In this document: positions 17,474 through 25,278 of the stretch, one piece after another
Numbering within the stretch: position 1 is the first letter of the stretch
Layout: the number at the start of each line of letters is the position of its first letter
Source: Bradyrhizobium elkanii WSM2783
GTDB lineage: Bacteria; Pseudomonadota; Alphaproteobacteria; Rhizobiales; Xanthobacteraceae
NCBI RefSeq assembly: GCF_000472865.1
Contig: NZ_AXAP01000019.1
Location: 1 to 47,969, forward strand
Reading direction: 5' to 3'
Length of the DNA: 47,969 bases
Position numbers and translations under genes: made by a program
Notes under the pieces: model-generated
The model's database searches: none
Seen by the model: the letters and a program-made list of their open reading frames with translations, nothing else
Told to the model about the DNA's origin: nothing

Positions 17474-18131
17474 ATTAAGGTCCGAAATGAGCCTGACGGC
17501 GCGAGAGTCATATTCTCGTCCGTCATGACATGTGGGATGTTGGTTTGAACCAACAGCGGATTGCGAATCCGATCGTGGGACGATCCCCAAATTCATCCGG
17601 CGAATCCGCTGCCAGAAGAGTCAGGTCTCCATAGTCCATCGGGACGAACAAATTCTGGCAAGCGAGACTGGGCTCATGCTCGTTGCTGCGGCACGGTCGC
17701 GAGAGGATCGTCACGCGAATGCGCGGAGACCATTGTGGGCTCCGGGAGCGTCGCCGCGGCGGCGCGAGTAGAGCCGTCCCCGGAGGGGCTCGCCCAAGCG
17801 GACATTGCTGAAAGAGTGGACCCGCTGGATACGAATTCTTCTATGCGACGACTATCTGCATCGATGGGAATACGTTCTACCTGTCGCGAAAAAGATTCGT
17901 TTCGCCCTTCTCGAGGCCGCCCGCTGTAGCGACAAAGTCGCCAATCTGCCAAACACTGGCCGTAGGAAGCCTTGAATCAAAGGCCGATCTCCTACCGCAT
18001 GCTATTGCGATAAAGACCGGCGCAGGCCGAGCATTGCGACGCGCGCGTCCCGATATCGAAGTCTCCGTTGAGGAAAGGTCTAATCCGGCGACGGATCCCC
18101 GCATTTCCAGCGCAATTGACCTATCGACAAA
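17474..18131. other. parA upstream region, no clear gene
   Basis: These 658 bp between parA and the divergent WGR gene contain short open frames on both strands, but I recognise nothing in them. The promoter of parAB and possibly its centromere should be here; no repeated motif stands out except the inverted repeat just to the right. Confidence 0.35.
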
Positions 18132-18158
18132 ATGAATCGATCTACCCGGTCGATTCAT
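18132..18158. promoter_or_regulatory. 9-bp inverted repeat upstream of WGR gene
   Basis: ATGAATCGA at 18132-18140 and TCGATTCAT at 18150-18158 are perfect inverted copies with a 9-bp spacer. The repeat lies in the divergent region between parA and the WGR gene, 45 bp before the latter's likely start. It could be an operator, or a ParB binding site; sequence alone does not decide. Confidence 0.4.
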
Positions 18159-18202
18159 AAAACTCATTGGACGGCTCTTGCGAAGAAAGCAAGAATCCGT
18201 CC

Positions 18203-18463
18203 GTGCCGAAACCCGAACCAGAACCGCTTCATCTGCGCCGAATCGATGCCGCTCGCAACATGCTGCGGTTTTATGCGCTATCGACGCAGCCGACCTTGTT
18301 TGGAGAAATGTCGCTGATCCGCAATTGGGGCCGGATCGGCACGAACGGCCAGACCATGGTGCAGACCTTCGATGGCAGTGCAGAGGCGGTCGAAGCGTTC
18401 GAACGGCTGGAGCGTGCCAAGCGGAGGCGCGGTTACGCTGCAGCGGACGGAAACCTGTCATAG
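18203..18463 (+). CDS. small WGR-domain protein
   Basis: The 86-aa product carries one WGR domain: RMLRFYALSTQPTLFGEMSLIRNWGRIGTNGQTM has the conserved W-G-R near residue 43, followed by AVEAFERLERAKRRRGY. WGR domains bind nucleic acid in PARP enzymes and stand alone in many alphaproteobacterial plasmid proteins of unknown role. GTG 18203 is the likely start (PKPEPEPLHLRRIDA is a common N-terminus in stand-alone members); a TTG at 18167 is possible. It leads a small rightward cluster with the HU-like gene. Confidence 0.72.
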   Translation: MPKPEPEPLHLRRIDAARNMLRFYALSTQPTLFGEMSLIRNWGRIGTNGQTMVQTFDGSAEAVEAFERLERAKRRRGYAAADGNLS

Positions 18464-18569
18464 CCTTACAATTTTTCGGGGACTGCGGCTCCGCTTGTGA
18501 TGTCGGCTCTATCTGTTCCACTGCTTTGGCGTCAGACGAGCAAAATCGAAACAAGACGGAGTTCGTCTC

Positions 18570-18873
18570 ATGACGACTGCCAATGAGATCGCCGAAAAGA
18601 TTGCAGCCGAGAACGACCTGAAAGGCTCAGGCGAAAACAATCGTCGATAGCGTGTTCAAGGCGATCGCTGATGCGGCCGCGAGCGGAGCCGAGACGAGTC
18701 TTCCCGGGTTCGGCAAGTTCAAGCTCAAGGATAGCCCCGCCCGTGAGGGCCGCAATCCGTCGACCGGCGCAACGATTGCGATCGCAGCTTCCAAGAAGCT
18801 GACCTTTACGCCGGCCAAAGCCATCAAGGATGTTCTCAACGGAGCAGAGGTCCCTAGCGAAGGTGCGACGTAA
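18570..18873 (+). pseudogene. HU-family DNA-binding protein, single-base frameshift
   Basis: The start MTTANEIAEKIAAENDLK reads in one frame; after one extra G in the GG at 18624-18625 the rest continues in another: AQAKTIVDSVFKAIADAAASG, LPGFGKFKLKDSPAREGRNPSTGATI (the DNA-binding arm) and KLTFTPAKAIKDVLN. Joined, it is a normal ~100-aa HU/IHF-like protein, which bends and compacts DNA. As written translation stops after about 27 residues. GGAG lies 8 nt before ATG 18570. Either a recent pseudogene or a sequence error. Confidence 0.75.
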
Positions 18874-18889
18874 GATGCAAGGCAAGGGG

Positions 18890-19033
18890 TTATGCCCCCT
18901 CCCCGGCTGCGAGCGCTTCGTTGCGTTGGCGGATGAGTTCAGCCAGCTCGCGTTCGAGCGCCTTGCGCTCCGCCGGCGTGAAGACGCATTCGCGCAGCTC
19001 GGCGCACAATTCTTCAAGGGTGTCGATGGTCAT
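18890..19033 (-). CDS. small helical protein, 47 aa
   Basis: ATG 19033 has AGGAG 9 nt upstream. The protein begins MTIDTLEELCAELRECVFTPAERKALERELAEL and continues RQRNEALAAGEGA; it is charged, helical and heptad-like, and reads as a short coiled coil. It lies just downstream of DUF736 on the same strand (62-bp gap), so the two may be cotranscribed. I do not know the function; similar short helical proteins accompany DUF736 genes on plasmids, which is only a recollection. Confidence 0.6.
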   Translation of the reverse strand: MTIDTLEELCAELRECVFTPAERKALERELAELIRQRNEALAAGEGA

Positions 19034-19095
19034 GATCGCATCTCCTGTCGAAGGAAAGCAGGCCCCGCCTTGCGGCGGAGCCCGCTTGCTGAGCT

Positions 19096-19407
19096 TCAGT
19101 CCCGGTTCGGCCGGGACCAGATCAGCTGGAGGCCCTCGGCACCCTCGACCTCGGTCAGGGTGGCGTAGATCGGAGCGGGGAAGCTCGGATCGTCCAGCTT
19201 GACGGAGAGGTAGTCGCGCTCGGTCTCCTTGGCGGTCTTCTGCCAGGCCGCACCCAATTCGACGTTGCCCGAGTAGATGCGGAAGTGCGGTCCCTTGTCG
19301 GAAGGATTTTCGACGCGGATCAGCTTGGCCTTGACGTTGAGGTTGAGCGTCTTGATCGCGCCGGAGAAGCCATTGTCCGTGGAGGTGAAGGTGCCGATGG
19401 TAGCCAT
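19096..19407 (-). CDS. DUF736 family protein
   Basis: The 103-aa protein matches DUF736 over its full length: MATIGTFTSTDNGFSGAIKTL at the start, FRIYSGNVELGAAW in the middle and YLSVKLDDPSFPAPIYATL near the end. The predicted fold is small and beta-rich. These proteins are encoded beside transfer or replication genes on alphaproteobacterial plasmids and are cytoplasmic; the role is unknown. ATG 19407 is chosen because the family starts here; the in-frame extension to 19722 is not conserved-looking. It supports a plasmid-like setting. Confidence 0.85.
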   Translation of the reverse strand: MATIGTFTSTDNGFSGAIKTLNLNVKAKLIRVENPSDKGPHFRIYSGNVELGAAWQKTAKETERDYLSVKLDDPSFPAPIYATLTEVEGAEGLQLIWSRPNRD

Positions 19408-20108
19408 TGTCTCATTCCCTTGGTTTTCTCGGGCCGCGCCTATCGCGACCTCGATGGCGGTCGTGAGACCGGAGGCGATCGACCTGCACCCAGAGGGCCG
19501 AAATGAAATGGAGGGCGGCCGGCAGCGACTTTCTTGGACCGCGAGGAATGGTGCGCAGCACCAGGGGAAGAAAGTCGAGGACGGACGTTGCGGGGACAAG
19601 ATCGAGAGCCCGCGAAGCGGGATCGGCCTCCGGTCAGACCAGCCTCTATCGAGGACGCAGATGGGCGCGCCCATCGGGAAAACACATGGAATGAAGACAG
19701 GCGGCCCAATCGGTTCAGCCATTCGGATCGTAATGCAACGGGCGTAGGAGCAAAACGCAGTTCACCTTAAGCAGGCCAACTAGGTGCCGCGTCATCACTT
19801 GCAATGGAAATTGCACTGTCAGCAATTCGGCGCACCTGTCGAAGTCGCCTATGCCGCCATGGGACGCTGCTTGTAACTCATTGTTTGGCTCGTTGGAGCA
19901 CCAGGATCCCGACCTCGCGTCCAGTCGCTGCCGTCCGCGTCGAATCCGTCTGCAGCCGCGGAAGCGTTCCCTGCCCGCCGGGGCCACGCGCCAAGCTTCA
20001 TGAGCAATACGAGTAACTATGGATCTACTCGCGGCGGGGTTGACGACAAGCCCTGCCGAGGCCGAATGAGTTCCATCCTAACCACCCCCAAGACCATCGA
20101 GGTGAGGA
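19408..20108. other. 700-bp region between divergent genes, no gene recognised
   Basis: Short frames exist on both strands (for example 19277-19747 rightward), but they mirror the DUF736 coding strand or lack domains. The region should hold the promoters for DUF736 (leftward) and DUF2235 (rightward). GAGGTGAGG directly precedes the latter. Confidence 0.35.
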
Positions 20109-21398
20109 ATGAAAGTTTGGCACTCGGTCTGGCGGATCGCGCACTCGATCATTCTCCTGGGCGTGGTGGCTGTGATGATCGCCATCGGCGTCTTCATCGG
20201 CCGCCCGGGTGAAAAGGGCGGCAACCAATCTAGCCTCGCCAGCGTGGATCAGCAGCAGCAGAAGCGCTTGGCGGTCTTTCTCGACGGTACGTGGAATAGC
20301 GTCGACACCAACACGAACGTGTGGCGCATGCGCTCTCTGTGCGCGCCGACGGGCAAGGACGGCAAGCCTCAATTGATCTACTATTCCGTCGGTGTGAACG
20401 GCTTTCTGGGCGGTGCCTTCGGGCAAGGACTCGATGATAACATCCGCCTGGCTTACGAGTGGCTGATCGAAAACTACCGGGACGGAGACGAGATCTTCAT
20501 CTTCGGCTTCAGCCGCGGCGCGTACACCGCCAGAGCGCTGGCGGGCCTGATCGCCATCGACGGATTACTGCAGCAGGGTTCGCCGATCGGCGTGAACGAA
20601 CTCTTCGATCGCTACAAAAGGGGCGATGAGGAGACGATCTGGAAGCTGAAGGAGATCGAGGCGGCCCGCGATATCGCCAAGATATCTGACCAAGAGAAGT
20701 GGCTGCTCAAATACGCGCGGCCTGTAAACGTCAAGGTGGTGGGCGTGTGGGATACCGTCGGCTCGATAGGCATCGCGGCGGGCGATTTCACCGGCATCAG
20801 CACTTCGCAGTTCGACTATCTGCAGACAGGATTGCGTCTTCCCATCCAGAACGGCTATCACGCGCTCGCCATCGATGAGCATCGCGCCAAGTTCGCGCCC
20901 ACGATCTGGGATGTCCATCGCAGCACCGCCAAGCCGCGACCGCTTTCGAGCGTCGAACAACGTTGGTTTGTGGGCGCGCACGCCAACGTCGGCGGCGGTT
21001 ACGAAACCGATCTGCTCGCGCAGCCCCCGCTGCGCTGGTTGATGAAGAAGGCGGAGTCGCAGGGGCTGGCTTTCCGGTCAAAAGTCGATCTGGACGGCGA
21101 CGCTGTCACCGCGAAGATTGCAAACTCCTACAGGGCGTTCATGTACGGCGCCTACCAGATCGTCTCTCCGCGGCCATTTTATCGAACTATTGGCGCAGCG
21201 CCGGACGTGCGCGACGACGGAACTCACACCAACATTAACGAGACCGTCGACGCCAACGTCTTCAAACGATGGCGGGCCGATCCGACCTACCGGCCGCAGA
21301 ACCTCGTGGAATGGGCTAAGCGCAAAAACGTGGATCCGGGCCAGCTGCAGAGCTCAGTCCGCGCCGACGATCCCAGCGTAGCCGTGGCCGATCCATAG
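20109..21398 (+). CDS. DUF2235 alpha/beta hydrolase with N-terminal membrane anchor
   Basis: The 429-aa protein has one membrane segment at 12-30 (SIILLGVVAVMIAIGVFI), a linker, then a DUF2235 domain: RLAVFLDGTWNS at 53-64, IFGFSRGAYTARALAG with nucleophile Ser135, VVGVWDTVGSIG near 210 (Asp), and WFVGAHANVGGGY near 290 (His). Members include Tle1-type phospholipase effectors of type VI secretion, but here the anchor and the absence of VgrG/PAAR or immunity neighbours argue for a resident membrane-attached esterase. The anchor puts the domain either in cytoplasm or periplasm; orientation is not certain. GAGG/GAGG boxes precede ATG 20109. Confidence 0.82.
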   Translation: MKVWHSVWRIAHSIILLGVVAVMIAIGVFIGRPGEKGGNQSSLASVDQQQQKRLAVFLDGTWNSVDTNTNVWRMRSLCAPTGKDGKPQLIYYSVGVNGFLGGAFGQGLDDNIRLAYEWLIENYRDGDEIFIFGFSRGAYTARALAGLIAIDGLLQQGSPIGVNELFDRYKRGDEETIWKLKEIEAARDIAKISDQEKWLLKYARPVNVKVVGVWDTVGSIGIAAGDFTGISTSQFDYLQTGLRLPIQNGYHALAIDEHRAKFAPTIWDVHRSTAKPRPLSSVEQRWFVGAHANVGGGYETDLLAQPPLRWLMKKAESQGLAFRSKVDLDGDAVTAKIANSYRAFMYGAYQIVSPRPFYRTIGAAPDVRDDGTHTNINETVDANVFKRWRADPTYRPQNLVEWAKRKNVDPGQLQSSVRADDPSVAVADP

Positions 21399-21589
21399 CA
21401 GTTCGGGGCGGCAAAGAAATCGTGACGTGCACGAGCGGCTTCACGGCGTTCCGGAAAGAACCCGCTCGGCCACCAGGCCCACGCCTTCGACGATAAGCGC
21501 CGAAATCTGTCCGAATGCGTCCCGCTCGCTTGACGCGCAGCGCGTCAAGATTGAAATAATCCCTTCAGTGAAGTTGCGGGGGTAGCGTC

Positions 21590-21691
21590 GTGGAAGATTT
21601 CTACAGGGGCTTCGCGCAGCGGGCGCGCGATTTGGCCGAAAATGCGGACCCGTTCACCAGGCGGCGGCTGCTCGACCTAGCCCAACGATAG
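21590..21691 (+). CDS. small conserved-looking protein, 33 aa
   Basis: GTG 21590, preceded by a GGGGG stretch, opens a frame encoding VEDFYRGFAQRARDLAEN followed by ADPFTRRRLLDLAQR. The ARDLAENADPFTRRRLLDLA pattern is one I associate with short hypothetical proteins in bradyrhizobia that run on to about 60 residues, so the early TAG may be a truncation. It is a basic amphipathic helix. Function unknown. Confidence 0.4.
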   Translation: MEDFYRGFAQRARDLAENADPFTRRRLLDLAQR

Positions 21692-22058
21692 GACCTGAAG
21701 AGCAGACCAGAATCCACAAGCGGTCGATCCATCCCGCCCCCGCGTGCGACGCCGCCCACCGTCCTGTTTTCCAGCTCCGGCGAAGCTTAGCGAATCCCAT
21801 CCTGGTGGACTGCGCGACCCGGTCGTCGGTTTTCCGCGTTTTCATCAACCGGGGCGACTGGTCACTGACTGTCCTGATCGGTCCAGAGGCATCTTGGCCG
21901 CCCGCATTTCGCATTCGCTGCGAGGCTATATGGCGCTCGACTGCGCCTGGATCGATGGTCATCGACGGCAAGTCGGGCGGCACGAAACTTGGCGCAACGA
22001 GCAAGCTTGCCCGCGAATGGGCTCTCGAAAATCGAGCTGTCATTGAGAGCTAGTTCAG
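21692..22058. other. no gene recognised
   Basis: A rightward frame at 21805-22053 (ending ATSKLAREWALENRAVIES) has some coding character in its last 30 residues and could be the tail of a degraded gene. I see no start signal or domain and leave it uncalled. Confidence 0.3.
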
Positions 22059-22217
22059 ATGATTGCCACCTTGGCGAGGGCGCTCTCTCGCGTCACCCAT
22101 GCGGAAACCGACGTCGAGGACCTGAAGACCGTCGCGATCTTCTGCGGCGCCGGTCTGCTGCTGTCCATTGTGGCGGCCATGGCTTTCGGCCCCGCTCTTG
22201 GGACCGAGCTGTTCTGA
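22059..22217 (+). CDS. small single-pass membrane protein, 52 aa
   Basis: The frame MIATLARALSRVTHAETD continues VEDLKTVAIFCGAGLLLSIV and ends AAMAFGPALGTELF. Residues 26-46 form one transmembrane helix after a polar N-terminus, so the protein would sit in the inner membrane. The periodic use of G/C in third positions supports coding. No clear ribosome-binding site is seen. Function unknown; nothing in the neighbourhood predicts it. Confidence 0.55.
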   Translation: MIATLARALSRVTHAETDVEDLKTVAIFCGAGLLLSIVAAMAFGPALGTELF

Positions 22218-22828
22218 AGGAAGACAGCCCGACGAAGTTACGGCCTACTCGCCACTCGACGCAGACGCTTCCTGCGGCGTCTCCTTATGTATCCGTCAGT
22301 GGGCGTCCTCAGCCTGAGCGCATTCATCGAGCGCAGCACGCTCCGTTTCGATCTCCTCCACTTTCTCATCGTGCTCCCGCTACGCCTCGTCGAGGGCTAC
22401 CTCCTCTTACCCTCTATCGCGACTTACACGCCCGTTCGTCCGTGACGCCTCCGCACTTCACTCGGCCTTCCGCCGGGCGTTGTTCCTTCCGCTGGCGCGT
22501 TGCCCGCGAGCCTTCTCATCGACCTTGCTCAGCCTCGTTCGCAGCGTTGGCCTGACGTTTTGAGGTGCCGCAGCCATCCCAGCGGGTTCCGGTCGGTCGG
22601 CAGAGCGGCGCGCTCGCAAAACAACCTCGCTATCCGCCGCCGCCGGCGCATGACCACCGGGGTTCGCAATCGCCGCACGGACGATCTCGGGGGCGCCAGT
22701 CTCCTGCGCGGCGCCTGATGGGTATTGGACGCCGCAGCCAAGGCCGCATTCGACCTTAACCGCAAGCTCAGACCACGACGCGTCAGCCCGAGCCGAGGCG
22801 ATGGCGCACAGAGACGCTCACCCATCGG
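22218..22828. other. region downstream of repC, no gene recognised
   Basis: These 611 bp lie beyond the 3' end of repC. Open frames on both strands are Arg/Pro/Ser-rich and look like shadow translations of GC-rich non-coding DNA. No terminator with a T-tract is evident after repC. Confidence 0.35.
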
Positions 22829-24061
22829 TCAGGCCGTCCGTTTTTCATGGAGCCGGGAGTTGATCTGCGACATCAGGATCGGCCCAAGAGAAAACTCTCC
22901 GAGCTCCGCTTTCCGCGTCAACCCGCGCAAGTAGCCGCCAGCCGATCTAATCGCTGTGCCACGCTGCAAGATGCAGGCGACAACCACCGCGGCCTGCATT
23001 TCACCCAGGACGGTTTGCGCCTCCTCCCAGGCGCTCGGGCTGATCCCCAGCATCGATCGCACAACAGCCGCCGTGGCGAGGAAATCGCGCCAGTTCGAAA
23101 TCCCACCCTTCGCATAATCGACGATGTCCGGGCATGCACTCAGGACCATTCCCAACGGATACGAACTCTCGGCGACTCGCGATGGTTGAGGTTTTGGCTC
23201 AGCTCTCGCCGCCCGGCCTTCGTGAAGGCTAGGTTCAAGATCAATAGGGGTGTCTGGATTTGAATTCTGTATGTGGCGCTCAGAATGGGACTCATTGGCG
23301 CTCGGATTCTTGGATTTGATATGTGCTTCCAAGAGATTGAGCACATCGTCAGCTAGTTGCGACAACTCGTCAGCGATCGGCTCGAGCTCTTGGCGGGTCG
23401 CAGTGCGCGGAATCTGAGCGACCATTGCGCGGAAGGCGGCATGCACTTCCTGCCAATCGGCCGGCCCCCGCCCTGCCCTTCGCGTTGGAACGCCTTCCTC
23501 GATGCCGGTTGCAATCATCTTCGCGATGTCGCGCCGGCACAGCGTGATCCGTTCGCGGACCAGCTTGAGTGCACGGGCCTCGGCTTCGATATCAGCCGCC
23601 AGGCTCTCGAACTCCTCAGAGCGCACGACAAGCGGCGACAGATCGAAGCCGAAGGCGAGCTCGATTTCGCCGGCATCGTCCTTCCGAGCATAGCGCTTGC
23701 CATTTGGGCTGTCGCGCCGAACGATCAGCCCAGCGTCGACCAGCACAGCGAGGTGGCGTCGCAGTGTCGATGCCGGCATGCCGTGCGCCCGCCGACTGAG
23801 CTGATGGTTCGACGGGAAGACGATCAGATCATCCTCTCCTGTGAGCGCGGTCTCAGGATGGAAGGTCAGGAGCGCGTTTAAGACCGAGAGCGAGCGCTCC
23901 GACACGCCTAGGCGCGGCCGTGCCGTGCAGATGGCGTGGAAGACCTTCCATTTGTGCACGATCTTTTCGGGACGGCGTTCGGTTGTGACCATGTGGCTTG
24001 CGACATGGGCAAGCGTCAACGATCGCCGCCCGAAAGGCGCCGTTGGAGAGTGTGACTGCAT
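22829..24061 (-). CDS. repC: plasmid replication initiator RepC
   Basis: The 410-aa protein has the usual length for RepC of repABC plasmids. Residues ~1-170 carry the conserved initiator/winged-helix domain (VHKWKVFHAICTARPRLGVSERSLSVLNALLTFHPETAL, then SNHQLSRRAHGMPASTLRRHLAVLVDAGLIVRRDSPNGKRY). A variable linker follows (about 240-300), then the RepC C-terminal domain (AKGGISNWRDFLATAAVVRSMLGISPSAWEEAQ...GGYLRGLTRKAELGEF). RepC binds within its own gene and starts replication. It is the third gene of the operon, 197 bp after repB, and is controlled by the antisense RNA in that gap. Confidence 0.93.
   Translation of the reverse strand: MQSHSPTAPFGRRSLTLAHVASHMVTTERRPEKIVHKWKVFHAICTARPRLGVSERSLSVLNALLTFHPETALTGEDDLIVFPSNHQLSRRAHGMPASTLRRHLAVLVDAGLIVRRDSPNGKRYARKDDAGEIELAFGFDLSPLVVRSEEFESLAADIEAEARALKLVRERITLCRRDIAKMIATGIEEGVPTRRAGRGPADWQEVHAAFRAMVAQIPRTATRQELEPIADELSQLADDVLNLLEAHIKSKNPSANESHSERHIQNSNPDTPIDLEPSLHEGRAARAEPKPQPSRVAESSYPLGMVLSACPDIVDYAKGGISNWRDFLATAAVVRSMLGISPSAWEEAQTVLGEMQAAVVVACILQRGTAIRSAGGYLRGLTRKAELGEFSLGPILMSQINSRLHEKRTA
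23225..23345. other. oriV: AT-rich segment inside repC, candidate replication origin
   Basis: This part of repC (encoding the linker AHIKSKNPSANESHSERHIQNSNPDTPIDLE) is clearly richer in A+T than the flanking coding DNA. In studied repABC plasmids the origin lies in an AT-rich stretch within repC; the match in position and composition is the only support. Confidence 0.45.
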
Positions 24062-24127
24062 GTCTTTGCCTCAGCTGGGCAAAGGAAACCTGCTCGCCGA
24101 AACGACGATAAAATCGCGTAGAAACTC

Positions 24128-24156
24128 TTGACTGCGATTCGCGAAAGTGATTCTCT
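24128..24156 (+). promoter_or_regulatory. promoter of antisense ctRNA
   Basis: CTTGAC at 24127-24132, followed 17 bp later by ATTCTC/TTCTCT at 24150-24156, fits the alphaproteobacterial housekeeping pattern CTTGAC-N17-(CTATAT) in its -35 and weakly in its -10. It points opposite to repABC and directly precedes the short hairpin transcript. Confidence 0.45.
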
Positions 24157-24213
24157 GTCAGTCGCCAAACTTGAAGAGAAGGGCTTCCGGAACTCCGTTT
24201 CGGGGGCCTTTTT
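24157..24213 (+). ncRNA. repABC countertranscribed RNA (ctRNA / incompatibility RNA) with intrinsic terminator
   Basis: The repB-repC gap encodes a short transcript antisense to the repC leader, ending in a strong terminator: GGCTTCCGGAA (24182-24192) pairs with TTTCGGGGGCC (24198-24208, two G-U pairs) around CTCCG, followed by TTTTTCTTTT. In repABC plasmids a ~50-60 nt ctRNA at this spot pairs with the repABC mRNA and favours a structure that hides or terminates repC, which sets copy number and incompatibility. The 5' end is estimated from the promoter and may be off by several bases. Confidence 0.68.
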
Positions 24214-24258
24214 CTTTTGCCTTGTCTGCTCCTGGTTGGTGTTTACGGGACGAGGCCG

Positions 24259-25278
24259 TCAGGCCTCGGTAGTTTCCTGACCGCCGCTCGTTTTGGAAAA
24301 GGCGTCGAACAGGGCCGGGAGTTGGTCGACAAGAAATGCTGCAAATGTCGCCGAGACATTCTTGTCGAGGGTAAGCTTCAATTCGCGCTCGGCGTGACGC
24401 ACGTGCGCAATCTTATCGCCGGATGCGGAAAAGATCGGCTTCTCTTCCGAAGCCTTCGATGTCCCCGCAGAAGATGGACGGCTTGCCGCTGTGAATGCTG
24501 CGAGAAAGCGGGCGTCGGTTTCTCGCTCCGCAAATTTCGGTTCAGCGATCGCCGCTCTGACACGTTTGAGCGCCGCGGCATCCTTGATCAATTCAGCGAA
24601 TGACTGCCACCGGCCGCGGCCAACTTTCGGAGCCTTCCCGATTGCTTGAACAACTTCGGCTGGAACCGATCGAGCGACAGCAAGTAGTTTCGAGGCCTCT
24701 GCCCGATCAATCGACAACGCATCTTGCGCGATTGCTCGGCTATGCCCGGCATCTTCGATATGCATCGCGAAGGTGGCGCGCTCAATGAAGCTCAGATCTT
24801 CGCGTTGTGCGTTCTCGAGTCCTTGCGCCACGACAAGCGCTTCATCTGACAACGCTCGCAGGATCGCTTTGACCGGAATGCCCAGTTCGCGTGTGGCGCG
24901 GACGCGGCGATGACCATACGCACTCTGGTAGCGCCCTTTTGCTTCAGGATGCTCCCGAACAAGAATGGGTACCTCTTGACCACGCTGTGCGATCGACTGC
25001 TTAAGCGACTCGAACGAGCTATCATCCTGGTCGCGAAACCGGTCGGCTAGCGGCGACGGATCGATAAGCGAGGGGTCGATTTCAAGGATCACAGCCCCGG
25101 ATGCAATTTTGTCGCGCAGCTCCTCGTTCTCTTTTTCGACTTCGGAAAAAGAGTCTTTCAACGAGCGGACCGAGCCGGACGAGACCCGCGGCAGGGCACC
25201 GGGCATGTTGTCAGCTGACAACGCTGTTGATTGCGGGGCCGTGAAAAGGCTCTTGATGGTGTCTGTACGTTTGCTCAT
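24259..25278 (-). CDS. repB: partition protein RepB (ParB family)
   Basis: The 339-aa protein has a polar N-terminus (MSKRTDTIKSLFTAP), the ParB/Sulfiredoxin-like domain (IDPSLIDPSPLADRFR, then GQEVPILVREHPEAKGRYQSAYGHRRVRATRELG), a helix-turn-helix (HSRAIAQDALSIDRAEASKLLAVARSVP) and a C-terminal dimer region. RepB binds parS palindromes and works with RepA to segregate the plasmid. Its ATG overlaps the repA stop as ATGA (25275-25278). A parS-like palindrome lies inside its own N-terminal coding region at 25207-25222. Confidence 0.92.
   Translation of the reverse strand: MSKRTDTIKSLFTAPQSTALSADNMPGALPRVSSGSVRSLKDSFSEVEKENEELRDKIASGAVILEIDPSLIDPSPLADRFRDQDDSSFESLKQSIAQRGQEVPILVREHPEAKGRYQSAYGHRRVRATRELGIPVKAILRALSDEALVVAQGLENAQREDLSFIERATFAMHIEDAGHSRAIAQDALSIDRAEASKLLAVARSVPAEVVQAIGKAPKVGRGRWQSFAELIKDAAALKRVRAAIAEPKFAERETDARFLAAFTAASRPSSAGTSKASEEKPIFSASGDKIAHVRHAERELKLTLDKNVSATFAAFLVDQLPALFDAFSKTSGGQETTEA
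25207..25222. promoter_or_regulatory. parS: parS-like palindrome inside repB
   Basis: A perfect 16-bp palindrome GTTGTCAGCTGACAAC lies in the repB coding sequence, encoding ALSADN. It is identical in its 14-bp core to the four sites upstream of repA, so it is a RepB binding site candidate that could affect transcription of the operon. Confidence 0.75.

Noticed and set aside
17877..18554. 225-aa leftward frame opposite the WGR gene
   Set aside because: Antisense to a recognisable WGR domain and crosses the inverted repeat; no independent support.
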